From assembly GCA_041658205.1 (NCBI GenBank), contig JBBAAO010000001.1, forward strand, positions 434,001 to 498,000: a stretch of 64,000 nt of DNA, written 5' to 3'. The position numbers and the translations under genes are program-made. This document shows, piece after piece, positions 1 to 8,990 of this stretch. Numbering within the stretch: the stretch's first letter is position 1; every line of letters starts with the position of its first letter. A model generated the notes under the pieces. That model was given only the letters and a program-made list of their open reading frames with translations, was not told where the DNA came from and searched no databases. The DNA is from Bacteroidota bacterium. Lineage in GTDB: Bacteria > Bacteroidota > Ignavibacteria > UBA10030 > UBA8401.

Positions 1-1
1 G

Positions 2-1663
2 ACAGTTTCATACGTTAAAAAAATTCTTTCTGCTTCGTCATCGGGACTCGATCAGCGTCAAAGCGATTATATTTCGTCCACAATCGGAAGAAGTGTGCAA
101 ATGGAGCGTTTTAATTACGCTGCGCTTCCAGATAATATCATCTCTCAATTTTCAACCGAAACATCTCAGATGAATTCTGTTTCCCCCGAAAAGGTTCGTC
201 CAATTATTGAAAAAACGCTTGCGCCAAAACTTCTTGAACTTCTTGACGTGAACAAGGAACTGTTGAGTAAGCAAAACCTCAGTGAAGCTGATCGTAATAC
301 ATTTCTTGCAACCAAAGCACAGTCCGCAGGACTTTCTGCTACACAACTTGAATCTATCTTGAATTCAGGATTCTTTTTTGTTCCATTCGTTGAACAATAT
401 TCCAGAACAACAAGCCGCGGAGAACGTGAGATCAAAAATGATGCAGGGAAAGTGGTCCGCAAACAAGCTTATACAACCTACTCTCATTCGATGAAAGTGG
501 GACTATTGTGGTACAGACTAAAAGTTGATAAAGCGAATAATGCAACTATTTCATTTGTCGGAACGGCGAAAGGGTGGGGAAATGATGCCATTGTCCGTTC
601 CGAGGATCAAGATGATGGAGTAGATGGCACAGCAGATTGGGATGTATTTACGTCGGTGGTGAATATCAGTGCGGTAAATGTGAATAATGAAACAAAAAAA
701 ATGGAAGATTTTAAGTTAACCGGCGGTGTGACGGAAACTTCAGGATTTGGAATTAATCTCAATCTGGGATCGCGCGAAGGTGTAGGGCTTGATGATTCGT
801 ATTGGGTGGAGGAGTTGGTAGAAGACGAGGCGGGAAATATTAAAAAAGAACGACGTGGTTTCGTGAAGATTAGAAAAGTCGGGAACAATAAAAAGAATGA
901 ATCTGACGTTTCGTATGCACAGACAATTACCGGATCTAATTACTCTCCCGGTTTAAATGTTACAGAGATCCCGCTTATCGGTATTAATGGTATCGGCGGA
1001 TTTGGAAAGATTCCGATAAAGATTTCAAATTCTAAAAATGTATTCATTTTTCCGGATGGGAAAACATTCACCCTACGAATAGATGAAGATTATTCGGGTA
1101 TGTTTGGACCCACTGCAGCACTACAGGCGAGTCTTGCAGGAGCAACCAATGTCTCCGAACTTTGGCTGAACATGAGCGCAGCGCTTGGATTTCCCAATAT
1201 GACGGGAAAATTCATTTTTAAAGATTACTCTTCATCTCCTTTGAAGGATGATAGTTCAAAAAATGCCGGTCCAGGACTCGGGGGATATGTTGATGTCGGA
1301 CTTCTCAAAAAATTCTATCTCCGCCGATTTGGATTGATTCTTCAAGCGGATATGCGTTATAATCTGACCTATCTCTCAGATGTTGCCAAGGATAAGAATG
1401 GTGATGATTTAACATATTCATTAATGCACACAGCGTTTGGATTTGATGCGAAAGCGGCTCTGGAAATTTATATAACGCCTGAGTTTTCGATCGGCGGTGG
1501 AGCTGAATATTCCGGTGCACCTGTCCATAACGAATGGAATGTTACCATTACCGATAAAGATAAGAATGATACGAAATTGGAAAATGCCAAAGGTCCGGAA
1601 GTGAAATACTCAGGACTTGGGTGGTTCGTTTGGTTCAACTATTCGCTCCCGTCGCTGAATTGA
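2..1663 (+). CDS. Beta-barrel-like envelope protein, 5' end outside window
   Basis: The frame is open from base 2 to the TGA at 1661-1663, giving 553 visible residues. The first possible start, GTG at 95, has no clear ribosome site, so the true start probably lies upstream of the window. I do not recognise the family. The C-terminal 200 residues alternate polar and hydrophobic residues in short strands rich in Gly, Tyr and Phe (for example around GGGAEYSGAP and GWFVWFNYSLP), which suggests an outer-membrane barrel, but the protein does not end in the usual terminal Phe. The middle part is charged, with Asn/Lys-rich loops. It sits 102 nt before a DUF6175-like gene and an LPP20-like gene on the same strand, so the three may form an envelope operon. 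Confidence is high for the coding frame and low for the role. Confidence 0.75.
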   Translation, partial: TVSYVKKILSASSSGLDQRQSDYISSTIGRSVQMERFNYAALPDNIISQFSTETSQMNSVSPEKVRPIIEKTLAPKLLELLDVNKELLSKQNLSEADRNTFLATKAQSAGLSATQLESILNSGFFFVPFVEQYSRTTSRGEREIKNDAGKVVRKQAYTTYSHSMKVGLLWYRLKVDKANNATISFVGTAKGWGNDAIVRSEDQDDGVDGTADWDVFTSVVNISAVNVNNETKKMEDFKLTGGVTETSGFGINLNLGSREGVGLDDSYWVEELVEDEAGNIKKERRGFVKIRKVGNNKKNESDVSYAQTITGSNYSPGLNVTEIPLIGINGIGGFGKIPIKISNSKNVFIFPDGKTFTLRIDEDYSGMFGPTAALQASLAGATNVSELWLNMSAALGFPNMTGKFIFKDYSSSPLKDDSSKNAGPGLGGYVDVGLLKKFYLRRFGLILQADMRYNLTYLSDVAKDKNGDDLTYSLMHTAFGFDAKAALEIYITPEFSIGGGAEYSGAPVHNEWNVTITDKDKNDTKLENAKGPEVKYSGLGWFVWFNYSLPSLN

Positions 1664-1765
1664 TCCTTGTCAGTCAAGTGTAAATATTTTTTAAGATATT
1701 CTATAATATTCTGCAGATAATTGACGAAACCATCTCCTCATAATTTCAAAATAATAGAGCCTACT

Positions 1766-3037
1766 ATGATTAATTATATTTTTCTTGCAACAATCGTGAT
1801 AGCGACTTCGGTTATTGCTCAGGGAAATCTTCCCGAATCGCGTCAAGCGACATTTGTGGAAGCAGTTACTGCAAATGAAATACTTATCAAAGCAAAAGGG
1901 CTCGGCGGTAAATCTGGAATGTTCGGATTTAAAGAAGAGGAATCAGTAAAATTGGCTGAGATTGATGCCCGAAAAGCTGCGGTCTATTTTGTTCTGTACG
2001 GTGGAGCAGGACTTGACGGTCTTGTCCGTAATGAAGATGAGAAACGAAAATTCGGCCTGATGGAACAGGAATTTTTTGTTGCCGATAATGTGCAAAAATT
2101 TATTGCATGGGAAGCAAACAGTTTTGACAGTCGCGTGAAAATTGCCGGCGGGGAGAAGATCCGAATTGAAAAGCAGTTTCGCATTAACCGTGCAGCGATA
2201 CAGACATATTTGATCGATAAACGAGTTATTGAAAAATTAGAGGATATTACAGAAGAGCTTGGCATGCCAACACTCATGGCATTGCCTGAAGTAAAACCGG
2301 GTCAAAATCCGTTAAATGAACTTCGTTCAAATAGCGTATTAAAACAAGGCGCATCAGTAATTGAATCGTACTTGACGCAAAAAAAATATAATGTTGTTTC
2401 ACCAGAACAAGCGGCGCAGATCTACGAACAGCAAAAAGCACAGTTGAACCTAAAAGGACATGAAGAAGATCTTTCGTATATGATTGCTCTTTCGGTTGGA
2501 AGTGATATTTATGTTTCCTATACGATCACTATTGATACGCGTAACGTTGGTTCTACCGAAGTACGAAAAGTGACTGCTTCAGTGAAGGCGTTTGAGACAA
2601 CAACCTCACGCGTTCTTGGCACAGAAACCGGTTATAGTGAAGAATCTGCTGCGCCGGCTACTGCTCTTACAGAAGCGGCAATGACCAACGCACTCAATAA
2701 CGTTATTTCTCGGATCAATGCGTATTGGCAAGAAGACATGAAAAACGGCACTCCGTATAAAATTATTTTCACCATCCTCGGTGATTTTGATGAAGATACT
2801 CGATACGATATTGCCGATGCAGCTGCGAAGACGTTAAAAAAAATCGCCAACAAGACGAAAGAAAATGTTTCTGCCGATAAGACAATTGACTATATCGCTT
2901 GGATCCAGGATAAAGATATGCAGTCTCCTTCCGCGTTGTTTCGTGAATTGAGGAGAGAATTCAATAATAATTTTGCGCAAGGGAAGTTAAAGCAGGTGAC
3001 ACTGAACCGGAAGTTGATTGTCGTTGGGGTGGAATAA
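1766..3037 (+). CDS. Exported DUF6175-like protein
   Basis: A 423-residue exported protein. I chose ATG 1766 because it begins a clean signal peptide (MINYIFLATIVIATSVIAQ); an upstream TTG at 1721 would add 15 polar residues in front of it. The mature part starts with a region in which Ala/Lys-rich helices follow VKLAEIDARKAAVYFVLYGG, as in proteins that process a self-derived periplasmic domain. A central segment, SYMIALSVGSDIYVSY followed by a strand rich in Thr and Val, resembles the LpoB/CsgG-like fold seen in DUF6175 proteins of Bacteroidetes. No catalytic motif is visible. It is followed after 102 nt by an LPP20-type gene, so a role in outer-membrane or surface assembly is a fair guess. 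Family placement is from memory of the sequence style and is moderate. Confidence 0.7.
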   Translation: MINYIFLATIVIATSVIAQGNLPESRQATFVEAVTANEILIKAKGLGGKSGMFGFKEEESVKLAEIDARKAAVYFVLYGGAGLDGLVRNEDEKRKFGLMEQEFFVADNVQKFIAWEANSFDSRVKIAGGEKIRIEKQFRINRAAIQTYLIDKRVIEKLEDITEELGMPTLMALPEVKPGQNPLNELRSNSVLKQGASVIESYLTQKKYNVVSPEQAAQIYEQQKAQLNLKGHEEDLSYMIALSVGSDIYVSYTITIDTRNVGSTEVRKVTASVKAFETTTSRVLGTETGYSEESAAPATALTEAAMTNALNNVISRINAYWQEDMKNGTPYKIIFTILGDFDEDTRYDIADAAAKTLKKIANKTKENVSADKTIDYIAWIQDKDMQSPSALFRELRREFNNNFAQGKLKQVTLNRKLIVVGVE

Positions 3038-3046
3038 TTTTATGAT

Positions 3047-3099
3047 ATCCTTCGATACGTCTCGATTAAACAACTAATCGAGACTTGCTCAGGGTGAAC
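3047..3099 (+). repeat. Hairpin-forming dispersed repeat (TCCTTCGATACG...GCTCAGGGTGA type)
   Basis: The intergenic spacer carries perfect 9-bp arms, TCTCGATTA at 3060-3068 and TAATCGAGA at 3075-3083, with a 6-nt loop. They are flanked by ATCCTTCGATACG and GCTCAGGGTGA. The flanks resemble in reverse the CCTGAGC...GAAGGAT core found at about 4540 and in the array at 28112-28281, so this is probably one member of a small dispersed repeat family. It may also act as a transcript-end hairpin, but no T run follows. Confidence 0.55.
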
Positions 3100-3139
3100 A
3101 AAATTTTAGTGTTTCGATGAAATTTCTACTGGAGTGTTT

Positions 3140-4456
3140 ATGAAATCAAAAATACTATTTATTTTTTTAATCACTTCATTTGCTTTTTCTCAAGTTCCAA
3201 ATTGGTATTCCACTCACACTCATCCTAAATACCCGACAGCACAATTCATTATTGGAGTGGGCACTGGTGGAAGCAACAGCGCCGGAATAGATGCAGCAAA
3301 AAAATCGGCGATGGCGGATATTGCATCGCAGCTTCGCATTCAAGTCCAGTCTGAAATGAAAGAATTCACACAGAATTTATCCGTGAATGATGATGAACAA
3401 GTGTATTCAGACTTCAAACGTCAGTCACGGACAGTTGTGAGTGATGAGATCACCGGTGCGGATGTGATTGAAACAGTCGTCGATGAACAAAGCGCAACAA
3501 CCTATGCGTTGGTGGTTTTAAATAGAGAGAAATACAGTGGAAGTCTTCGCGCAGAACTTGAAAACGGTTGGAAACAGGCAAGCGATCTTCGTGCAGCAGG
3601 AAATGATTTTTTTGCAAAAGGAAAACTGATAGAAGCTATTCAGAGTATCAATCAGATTAAACAGATAATTGCACCGTTATTGGCAAAGCAGATATTGCAT
3701 AACGCGGCAGCGGCCGCCCCGTTCACATTTCCTTCTGTGTTTAATCCGGCCGCATTACAAGGAGACATCCGGACATTTTTAGCGAACGTGAAAATGGAAA
3801 AGAAAAGTGGCGATAATCAAAAAGGGAAGATCGGAGAAAAATTCTCAACTTCCTTTATTGTGACGGTAAAAGCCAATGGTGTTGCCTGTTCAGGTATCAC
3901 GGTTGCTTTCTTGATTGACGAAAAGAATAAACTTGGTGAGTCCATTACTGATGAGAAAGGGGATGCGTCCTTCTCAACTATTGTGAGAAGTGGAAATGGA
4001 ATCAAAGCAAAGATAGCGTTGCCTGGACTTGGAAGAGAATTTGAACAGAATATCAATTCTTCTGCTGTTGTGTTTTCATGGAATGCACAAGCTTCGGATA
4101 AAGCATTCTCCATCACTGTGAACGCCAAAAATAAAAAACTTGCTGAATCCGTTCAGTCCAAACTTTCATCTGCTATAACACAGATTGGATACAAAGTAGT
4201 TACTATGTCCAACAATACTCTTTCGATAGAAGTGACATCGGGAGTGCCGGGGAAGATTGAAGGGATGGCTGGGACACTCTATAATATTACCCTTGAAGCA
4301 ACAGTGCATCGTAAAGATAATGCATCCAATTCCATAATTGGTTCAGCAACATTTTCTGCTAAGGGAGTCGGCTCATCTGAAGATGAAGCGATGATTAAAG
4401 CGGCTAGTGCTCTGAAGATTGAGCAAGCTGCATTATCGGAATTACTCCAGAAATAA
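3140..4456 (+). CDS. LPP20-family exported protein
   Basis: A 438-residue protein. ATG 3140 is chosen because GGAG at 3131-3134 sits 5 nt before it; a GTG at 3134 overlaps that site. A signal peptide (MKSKILFIFLITSFAFSQ) is followed at once by VPNWYSTH, the typical opening of LPP20 domains, and then by the Ala-rich helix AGIDAAKKSAMADIASQLRI and long strands up to about residue 140. Beyond lies a helical stretch, an Ig-like/bacterial big-1-like segment around residues 215-315 (TVKANGVACSGITVAFLID...), and an alpha/beta tail that again looks like an LPP20/FlgO-type fold. The second LPP20-like protein of the window is at 21604. It is probably periplasmic or outer-membrane associated and co-transcribed with the gene before it. 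Confidence 0.75.
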   Translation: MKSKILFIFLITSFAFSQVPNWYSTHTHPKYPTAQFIIGVGTGGSNSAGIDAAKKSAMADIASQLRIQVQSEMKEFTQNLSVNDDEQVYSDFKRQSRTVVSDEITGADVIETVVDEQSATTYALVVLNREKYSGSLRAELENGWKQASDLRAAGNDFFAKGKLIEAIQSINQIKQIIAPLLAKQILHNAAAAAPFTFPSVFNPAALQGDIRTFLANVKMEKKSGDNQKGKIGEKFSTSFIVTVKANGVACSGITVAFLIDEKNKLGESITDEKGDASFSTIVRSGNGIKAKIALPGLGREFEQNINSSAVVFSWNAQASDKAFSITVNAKNKKLAESVQSKLSSAITQIGYKVVTMSNNTLSIEVTSGVPGKIEGMAGTLYNITLEATVHRKDNASNSIIGSATFSAKGVGSSEDEAMIKAASALKIEQAALSELLQK

Positions 4457-4468
4457 AAATAAGATAAC

Positions 4469-4736
4469 CTTGCGAAGAACGTAGAACTCACCTCAAAAAC
4501 ACAAAAACAACGGTCATTCTGAATCCCGATGCAATCCTGAGCAAAGCGAAGGATATCGGGATGAAGAATCTGAAAAAAGTATCAGATTTGCCGACATCAT
4601 TTTGTATTGTGCGGCACTCCGTACTGCGGAGCTTCGCTGCGCTTAGTATAAAAACATCCAAGGCTTGCTCAGAATGGCAATAGTTTCATTTTTGAGATAC
4701 TTCTAAAAACTTCGTACCACAATTACCTTCGCAAGC
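4469..4736 (+). repeat. MITE-like element in the 4457-4917 gap
   Basis: The 460-nt spacer holds an element bounded by inverted 9-mers, CTTGCGAAG at 4470-4478 and CTTCGCAAG at 4727-4735. Inside these, CCTCAAAAA on the left faces TTTTTGAGATACTTCTA on the right. An inner pair, GTCATTCTGA near 4514 and TCAGAATGGC near 4668, is also inverted. The right end, TTCATTTTTGAGATACTTCT at 4685-4704, recurs exactly at 26381-26400, which marks a dispersed element. The remainder of the gap (4737-4917) is A+T rich and must hold the promoter of the kinase gene, but no box is convincing. Confidence 0.55.
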
Positions 4737-4917
4737 TTTTATTTCTTCGTCCTTCTTTCCTCATTAACATCCAACATATTTTGATTGTTTCCATACTTTT
4801 CATACTTTTGCAGGAAGAGATAGTATTGAATAGGTAAGTACGACCTACAAAAAAATAAATTTGTTTCACTTTCCTTTTTCCGACACCAAAATAAATCATC
4901 GTGATTTAATCTTCGAT

Positions 4918-7773
4918 ATGGTAAAGTCTGTTTATTATAGTTGTGCACTCATTTTGGTGTTAGCAAATATCGCTTCGACTCAGATTGATGGATTACATGA
5001 TATCTGGAAATGGTCGCATTTCACTGTGTATGAAGGACTCCCTTCCGATAAAATTGTGAGTGTCGTTGAAACGACAGATTCAACAGTATGGGTGTTAACA
5101 GAAAATGGCATTGCATGGTTTGACGGATATCGCTGGCATCGTATGGGAGCTGAGCATGGATTGCCGGAAGGAACGCCTCAAAAAATATCGACAGGGAATC
5201 ATGGAAAATTATTAGCAATTTGGGAGGGGAAATTATATATAGGAGACCAACGCAGATTCCAAAAAATGATTTTTCCCGGCGGTTACACAAATGATAGTGT
5301 GTTACAAGCTTGCAAACATGACGATCATTCCATCCTTGTTAAAAAAATCAACTCGTTGATAGTAATTCGTTCTAACGATGCGGCAGTGATTTCTGTGCCT
5401 CCTGAATATACATACTGTAAGATTACGACAGACTGTATATGGTATAACACAAAAAAAGAATTTATGAGAGTGACCGGAGTTGGATCCCGTCACATATCAA
5501 CAAAAAATATTTATGTCTACCCTCTTGCTCCACGGGTGATTGCTGAAAATGAAAAAGGGGAAGGAATCATTTCCTTCGATGCTCCCAAAGAATATATTGG
5601 CATCGGAGAATGGTCCAAAGATAATGTGTTGCAATATTCCAAAACTGAACGTGGCATTTCTGTTCGATCCATGGATATGTTTCCCAATGGTGACGCTCTG
5701 GCTATTTATGAAACAGGGGATGTTCATTGGCGACACGAGGGAAAATGGATTGATATTCAGCCGATCCCAGCGCAAATGCTTAATGCCAGTGTCATCCGTT
5801 GCAGAAAAAATGGGGATTTTTGGATCGGTTCTGAAAACGGATTGTTTCTTTTTCGCCAATCATTTAATCAATGGGAAAAATTATCCTATCCTTTTTCCGA
5901 CCCAAGGAATATTGTGATGGAATTGTTCCAGAGTTCACGGCAGGAAATGTGGGTGGGAACAATTGATGGAGTTGAGGTGATTGCGAAAAATGGAACACGA
6001 CGACACTTTCCATCCATCTTAGGAAAGAGAATTGGTCTTGTCACCGGCATCAATGAAGATGTGCATGGAAACATTTGGATATCCAGCGGTTCGGAATTTT
6101 ATGGCGCATATCGATGGGATGGAATTCGATGGGAGCATGTTGGTGTAGAAGCAGGATTTCATCAAGTGTATATCCATAAAATTCGAAAAGGAAAAAACGG
6201 AGATCTCTATTTTTTGTCCCTCCGATACCCGAATAAAGGAGATGGAGTGTTTGTGTATCGCGGAGGGAAGTTTTCCAATATTGGAGTTGCCGACGGACTA
6301 TTAGATGGAAGAGTGTATGCATTTATTGAGGACAACAGCGGGGGTAGCTGGTTTGGATCACAGGAGGGATTGAGTCGGTACAAAAACGGTCAATGGAAGC
6401 ATTGGGGCAACGTTGAATTTAAGATGATGCCAAAAGTATATACGTTAGCGCTGGATCATCAGGATAATGTCTGGTTCTCAAACTATGCGGCAACACTCGG
6501 CTTTATCGATCGGAATGATTCGATTCATTGGCTTTGGCGATGGACTGGCCCACAAGAGTTCAGTCAAAAAGTGTGGGACATTCAATGCGATAGTGCCGGT
6601 GTTGTTTGGCTGGCAACAAACAAAGGACTCCTCAAATACCAAGATTCTGTCCTGACTTCCTGCAACAACGGAGCAGGTAAGAATATCCGCGAACTTCGTG
6701 TTGCGCTGCCATTGAAGAATAAAATTTATGTTGGTGGACACGGAACGGGTGTGAGTGTCTATTATGGTAAAGAATCCGAAGTACCCTTGAAGATAGAAGT
6801 TGAGGAACCGTTTATTGATAATGACGATGCGCAAGTGGAATGGCATGTCTATTCTTTTTGGGGAAGCGTGCCGTCACAAAATATTGAGACACGGTATAAG
6901 ATTGATCAAGGATCGTGGTCAGATTGGTCGCAAGACCGGAAAAAATATTATGACCAATTATCGTACGGCCAGCACTTACATGCTGTACAAGCAAAAGATC
7001 GGAACAGCGGAACGATTTATACAAGCAGCGTAACACAATTTGAAATACCACTTCCGTTTTATCTGAGACCGATATATTACATTCCATTTGTAATGCTGTT
7101 GGCGATGGTACTGTTTCTTTTTCAGCATAATCTCTCTCTTCGCAGGGATTACACTGTGACCATGCAGCAGAATAGAGAAAAGATCGCCCGGGATTTGCAC
7201 GATGAGATTGGGAGTAGTCTTAGCGGAATTGCGCTGGCAACACAACTAAAAGCACGCGACGGAAAATATTCCGAAAGCGATCAAAAAGAATTTCAGGAGA
7301 TTGGGAAGTCCGCATTGCAGACGGCAAATGCCATGCATGACATTGTCTGGTTCATCAATCCACAAAACGATTCGATGGAAAACCTGATCATAAAGATGAA
7401 AGAAACGGCAGCAACATTATTGAGGATGGTTGATGTGCAGTTTGATATTGACAATCCGAAGATGATATACCTTTCCCTGGAAGCTCGTCGTCAGCTCTTT
7501 CTTGTCTATAAGGAAGCGTTGAATAATATCGCGAAACATGCGAATGCGGCGAATGTTCAAATACGATTATCAACGCAACAATCGGACGTTACGCTCTTGA
7601 TTCAAGATGACGGGAAGGGATTTGATCCGACAGAGCAGCAATCAGGTTTGGGATTGCCGTCAATGAAAGAACGTGCCGACGCATGTAAGGGGAAATTGGA
7701 TATTCTTACAAATACCAATGGAACAACAATTGCGCTCACCATTCCGTCAACTAATAACCACGAAATCTCGTAG
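4918..7773 (+). CDS. Propeller-type sensor histidine kinase (NarL/HisKA_3 class)
   Basis: A 951-residue membrane sensor. ATG 4918 gives a proper signal peptide (MVKSVYYSCALILVLANIAS); a TTG at 4861 would bury it. Residues about 25-620 are a two-component regulator propeller built of repeats such as VWVLTENGIAWFDG, FWIGSENGLFLF, MWVGTIDGVEVI and SWFGSQEGLSRY. A Y_Y_Y domain follows (about 630-710), then one transmembrane helix (about 719-740), a HisKA_3 dimerisation domain with the phospho-acceptor His761 in ARDLHDEIGSSL, and an ATPase domain with N box (EALNNIAKHA), DDGKGFD and GLGLPSMKERA. The ligand is unknown; propellers of this kind in Bacteroidetes often sense extracellular sugars. The NarL-type regulator starts 35 nt downstream and is the obvious partner. 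Confidence 0.93.
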   Translation: MVKSVYYSCALILVLANIASTQIDGLHDIWKWSHFTVYEGLPSDKIVSVVETTDSTVWVLTENGIAWFDGYRWHRMGAEHGLPEGTPQKISTGNHGKLLAIWEGKLYIGDQRRFQKMIFPGGYTNDSVLQACKHDDHSILVKKINSLIVIRSNDAAVISVPPEYTYCKITTDCIWYNTKKEFMRVTGVGSRHISTKNIYVYPLAPRVIAENEKGEGIISFDAPKEYIGIGEWSKDNVLQYSKTERGISVRSMDMFPNGDALAIYETGDVHWRHEGKWIDIQPIPAQMLNASVIRCRKNGDFWIGSENGLFLFRQSFNQWEKLSYPFSDPRNIVMELFQSSRQEMWVGTIDGVEVIAKNGTRRHFPSILGKRIGLVTGINEDVHGNIWISSGSEFYGAYRWDGIRWEHVGVEAGFHQVYIHKIRKGKNGDLYFLSLRYPNKGDGVFVYRGGKFSNIGVADGLLDGRVYAFIEDNSGGSWFGSQEGLSRYKNGQWKHWGNVEFKMMPKVYTLALDHQDNVWFSNYAATLGFIDRNDSIHWLWRWTGPQEFSQKVWDIQCDSAGVVWLATNKGLLKYQDSVLTSCNNGAGKNIRELRVALPLKNKIYVGGHGTGVSVYYGKESEVPLKIEVEEPFIDNDDAQVEWHVYSFWGSVPSQNIETRYKIDQGSWSDWSQDRKKYYDQLSYGQHLHAVQAKDRNSGTIYTSSVTQFEIPLPFYLRPIYYIPFVMLLAMVLFLFQHNLSLRRDYTVTMQQNREKIARDLHDEIGSSLSGIALATQLKARDGKYSESDQKEFQEIGKSALQTANAMHDIVWFINPQNDSMENLIIKMKETAATLLRMVDVQFDIDNPKMIYLSLEARRQLFLVYKEALNNIAKHANAANVQIRLSTQQSDVTLLIQDDGKGFDPTEQQSGLGLPSMKERADACKGKLDILTNTNGTTIALTIPSTNNHEIS

Positions 7774-7808
7774 TTGCTATTATTCATAAATCTGAATACT
7801 CTGTTACT

Positions 7809-8471
7809 GTGAATGCAATTGCTAACATACAAGCACGCTCTGTGTCGATATGGATTGTTGAAGACAACAAAGTATATCGACAAAATCTTACGAAAGTACT
7901 GTTAGACGAATCGTGGATCTCTCAATGTAAAGCATTCGAATCGGGAGAGCTTGTTCTGGAAGAATTCCAGAAAGAGACTCCTCCCGACGTGCTGCTCCTC
8001 GATATCGGTCTTCCGGGAATTGACGGAGTAACGACACTAAAACGCATTAAACGAATTTCTCCTTCCACAAAAATTCTTATCCTCACAATTCAAGAAGATA
8101 AGGAAAATGTCTTCCAAGCAATCTCCAGCGGTGCGGATGGTTATCTTTTGAAGATCTCCACTATAGAGTCAATCATTCAATCCATTGAAGAAGTGTTGAT
8201 GGGAGGGTCGCCAATCAACTCCTATATTGCTAATAAAATTCTTGCCGTTTTTAAAAATAATACCAACTCTTCCTCCGATTATGCTCTGACAGTCCGGGAG
8301 AAAGAGATTCTGGAATTACTCGTTCATGGCATTTCTCGTAAAAAAATTGCCAGCTCACTCTTCCTCAGTTATCATACCATCGATTTTCATATCCGCAATA
8401 TCTATAGCAAACTGCAAGTAAATAGTCTTCCAGATGCTGTCGCCAAGACGATTCGAGAAAAAATCATCTAA
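7809..8471 (+). CDS. NarL/FixJ-type response regulator
   Basis: A 220-residue regulator with an N-terminal receiver domain (acidic pair E18/D19, phospho-acceptor D65 in VLLLDIGLPG, a Thr in ILILTIQ and the conserved Lys in GYLLKIS). A short linker leads to a C-terminal LuxR/GerE helix-turn-helix from about residue 155 (LTVREKEILELLVHGISRKKIA). The start used is GTG 7809; no ATG opens the receiver domain and the exact start may be a few codons later. It lies 35 nt after the propeller kinase and is most simply its cognate regulator, binding promoter DNA as a phosphorylated dimer. Its targets are not known; the exported proteins that follow are candidates. Confidence 0.9.
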   Translation: MNAIANIQARSVSIWIVEDNKVYRQNLTKVLLDESWISQCKAFESGELVLEEFQKETPPDVLLLDIGLPGIDGVTTLKRIKRISPSTKILILTIQEDKENVFQAISSGADGYLLKISTIESIIQSIEEVLMGGSPINSYIANKILAVFKNNTNSSSDYALTVREKEILELLVHGISRKKIASSLFLSYHTIDFHIRNIYSKLQVNSLPDAVAKTIREKII

Positions 8472-8548
8472 CCATAGATATTTTATTTTTCTGCTCTGGA
8501 AAAACTACGAACTTTCGTAGTTTCACACCCCTTCTCGAATGCGTATAC

Positions 8549-8564
8549 TAGCACACCCTTTGCA
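8549..8564 (+). promoter_or_regulatory. Weak sigma-54-like promoter candidate
   Basis: TAGCAC-N5-TTGCA at 8549-8564 has a perfect -12 half (TTGCA) and the right spacing, but its -24 half has AG where GG is nearly invariant. It precedes the orphan LuxR-type gene. It is listed because two better matches occur in the window; it could be chance. Confidence 0.25.
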
Positions 8565-8710
8565 GGTAACATTGATGCATGTTTTTTCATTTCAATGAAA
8601 AAATAGTTTGATCCTAATTTTTTAAGGTGAGACAAAAATACCCACTTCTGGGTATTGTATGTAATTGCAAAGAGGAGTTAATTCTACAGTCAATTCCTGT
8701 GGGCATTACT

Positions 8711-8911
8711 ATGAAAAGGAAAAAAATATCGAAGAGAGAGAAAGAAATTCTTTCCTTGATATCTCAAGGATTAACAGCACCTCTTATTGCCCAAAAACTG
8801 AACCTCAGCGAACACACGGTAAAGACTCATAGAAAAAACATGAAGAAGAAATTGAATGTGAAGACTCTTGCCGAAATGGTTTCGTTAGCCATCACGAAAA
8901 ACGTCGCCTAA
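8711..8911 (+). CDS. Small stand-alone LuxR-type helix-turn-helix protein
   Basis: From ATG 8711 this is 66 residues and is essentially only a GerE/LuxR DNA-binding domain: KISKREKEILSLISQGLTAP, then LIAQKLNLSEHTVKTHRKNM with the recognition helix, and a closing helix. The frame extends upstream to GTG 8627 (94 residues), but the extra 28 residues look unstructured and GTG 8627 has no spaced ribosome site. An AGGAG at 8672-8676 lies too far upstream of 8711 to decide the start. No receiver, PAS or ligand domain is present, so it may be constitutively DNA binding, may compete with the full-length regulator at 7809, or may be the remnant of a longer protein. It lies 80 nt before the caspase/PEGA gene and could regulate it. 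Confidence 0.72.
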   Translation: MKRKKISKREKEILSLISQGLTAPLIAQKLNLSEHTVKTHRKNMKKKLNVKTLAEMVSLAITKNVA

Positions 8912-8990
8912 TATTATTTTCGAAAAACATTTTTATTATTCTGTCCGATTTTAAGACAAATTTATCCACAATTAAAAAGGTAAAACTTCT

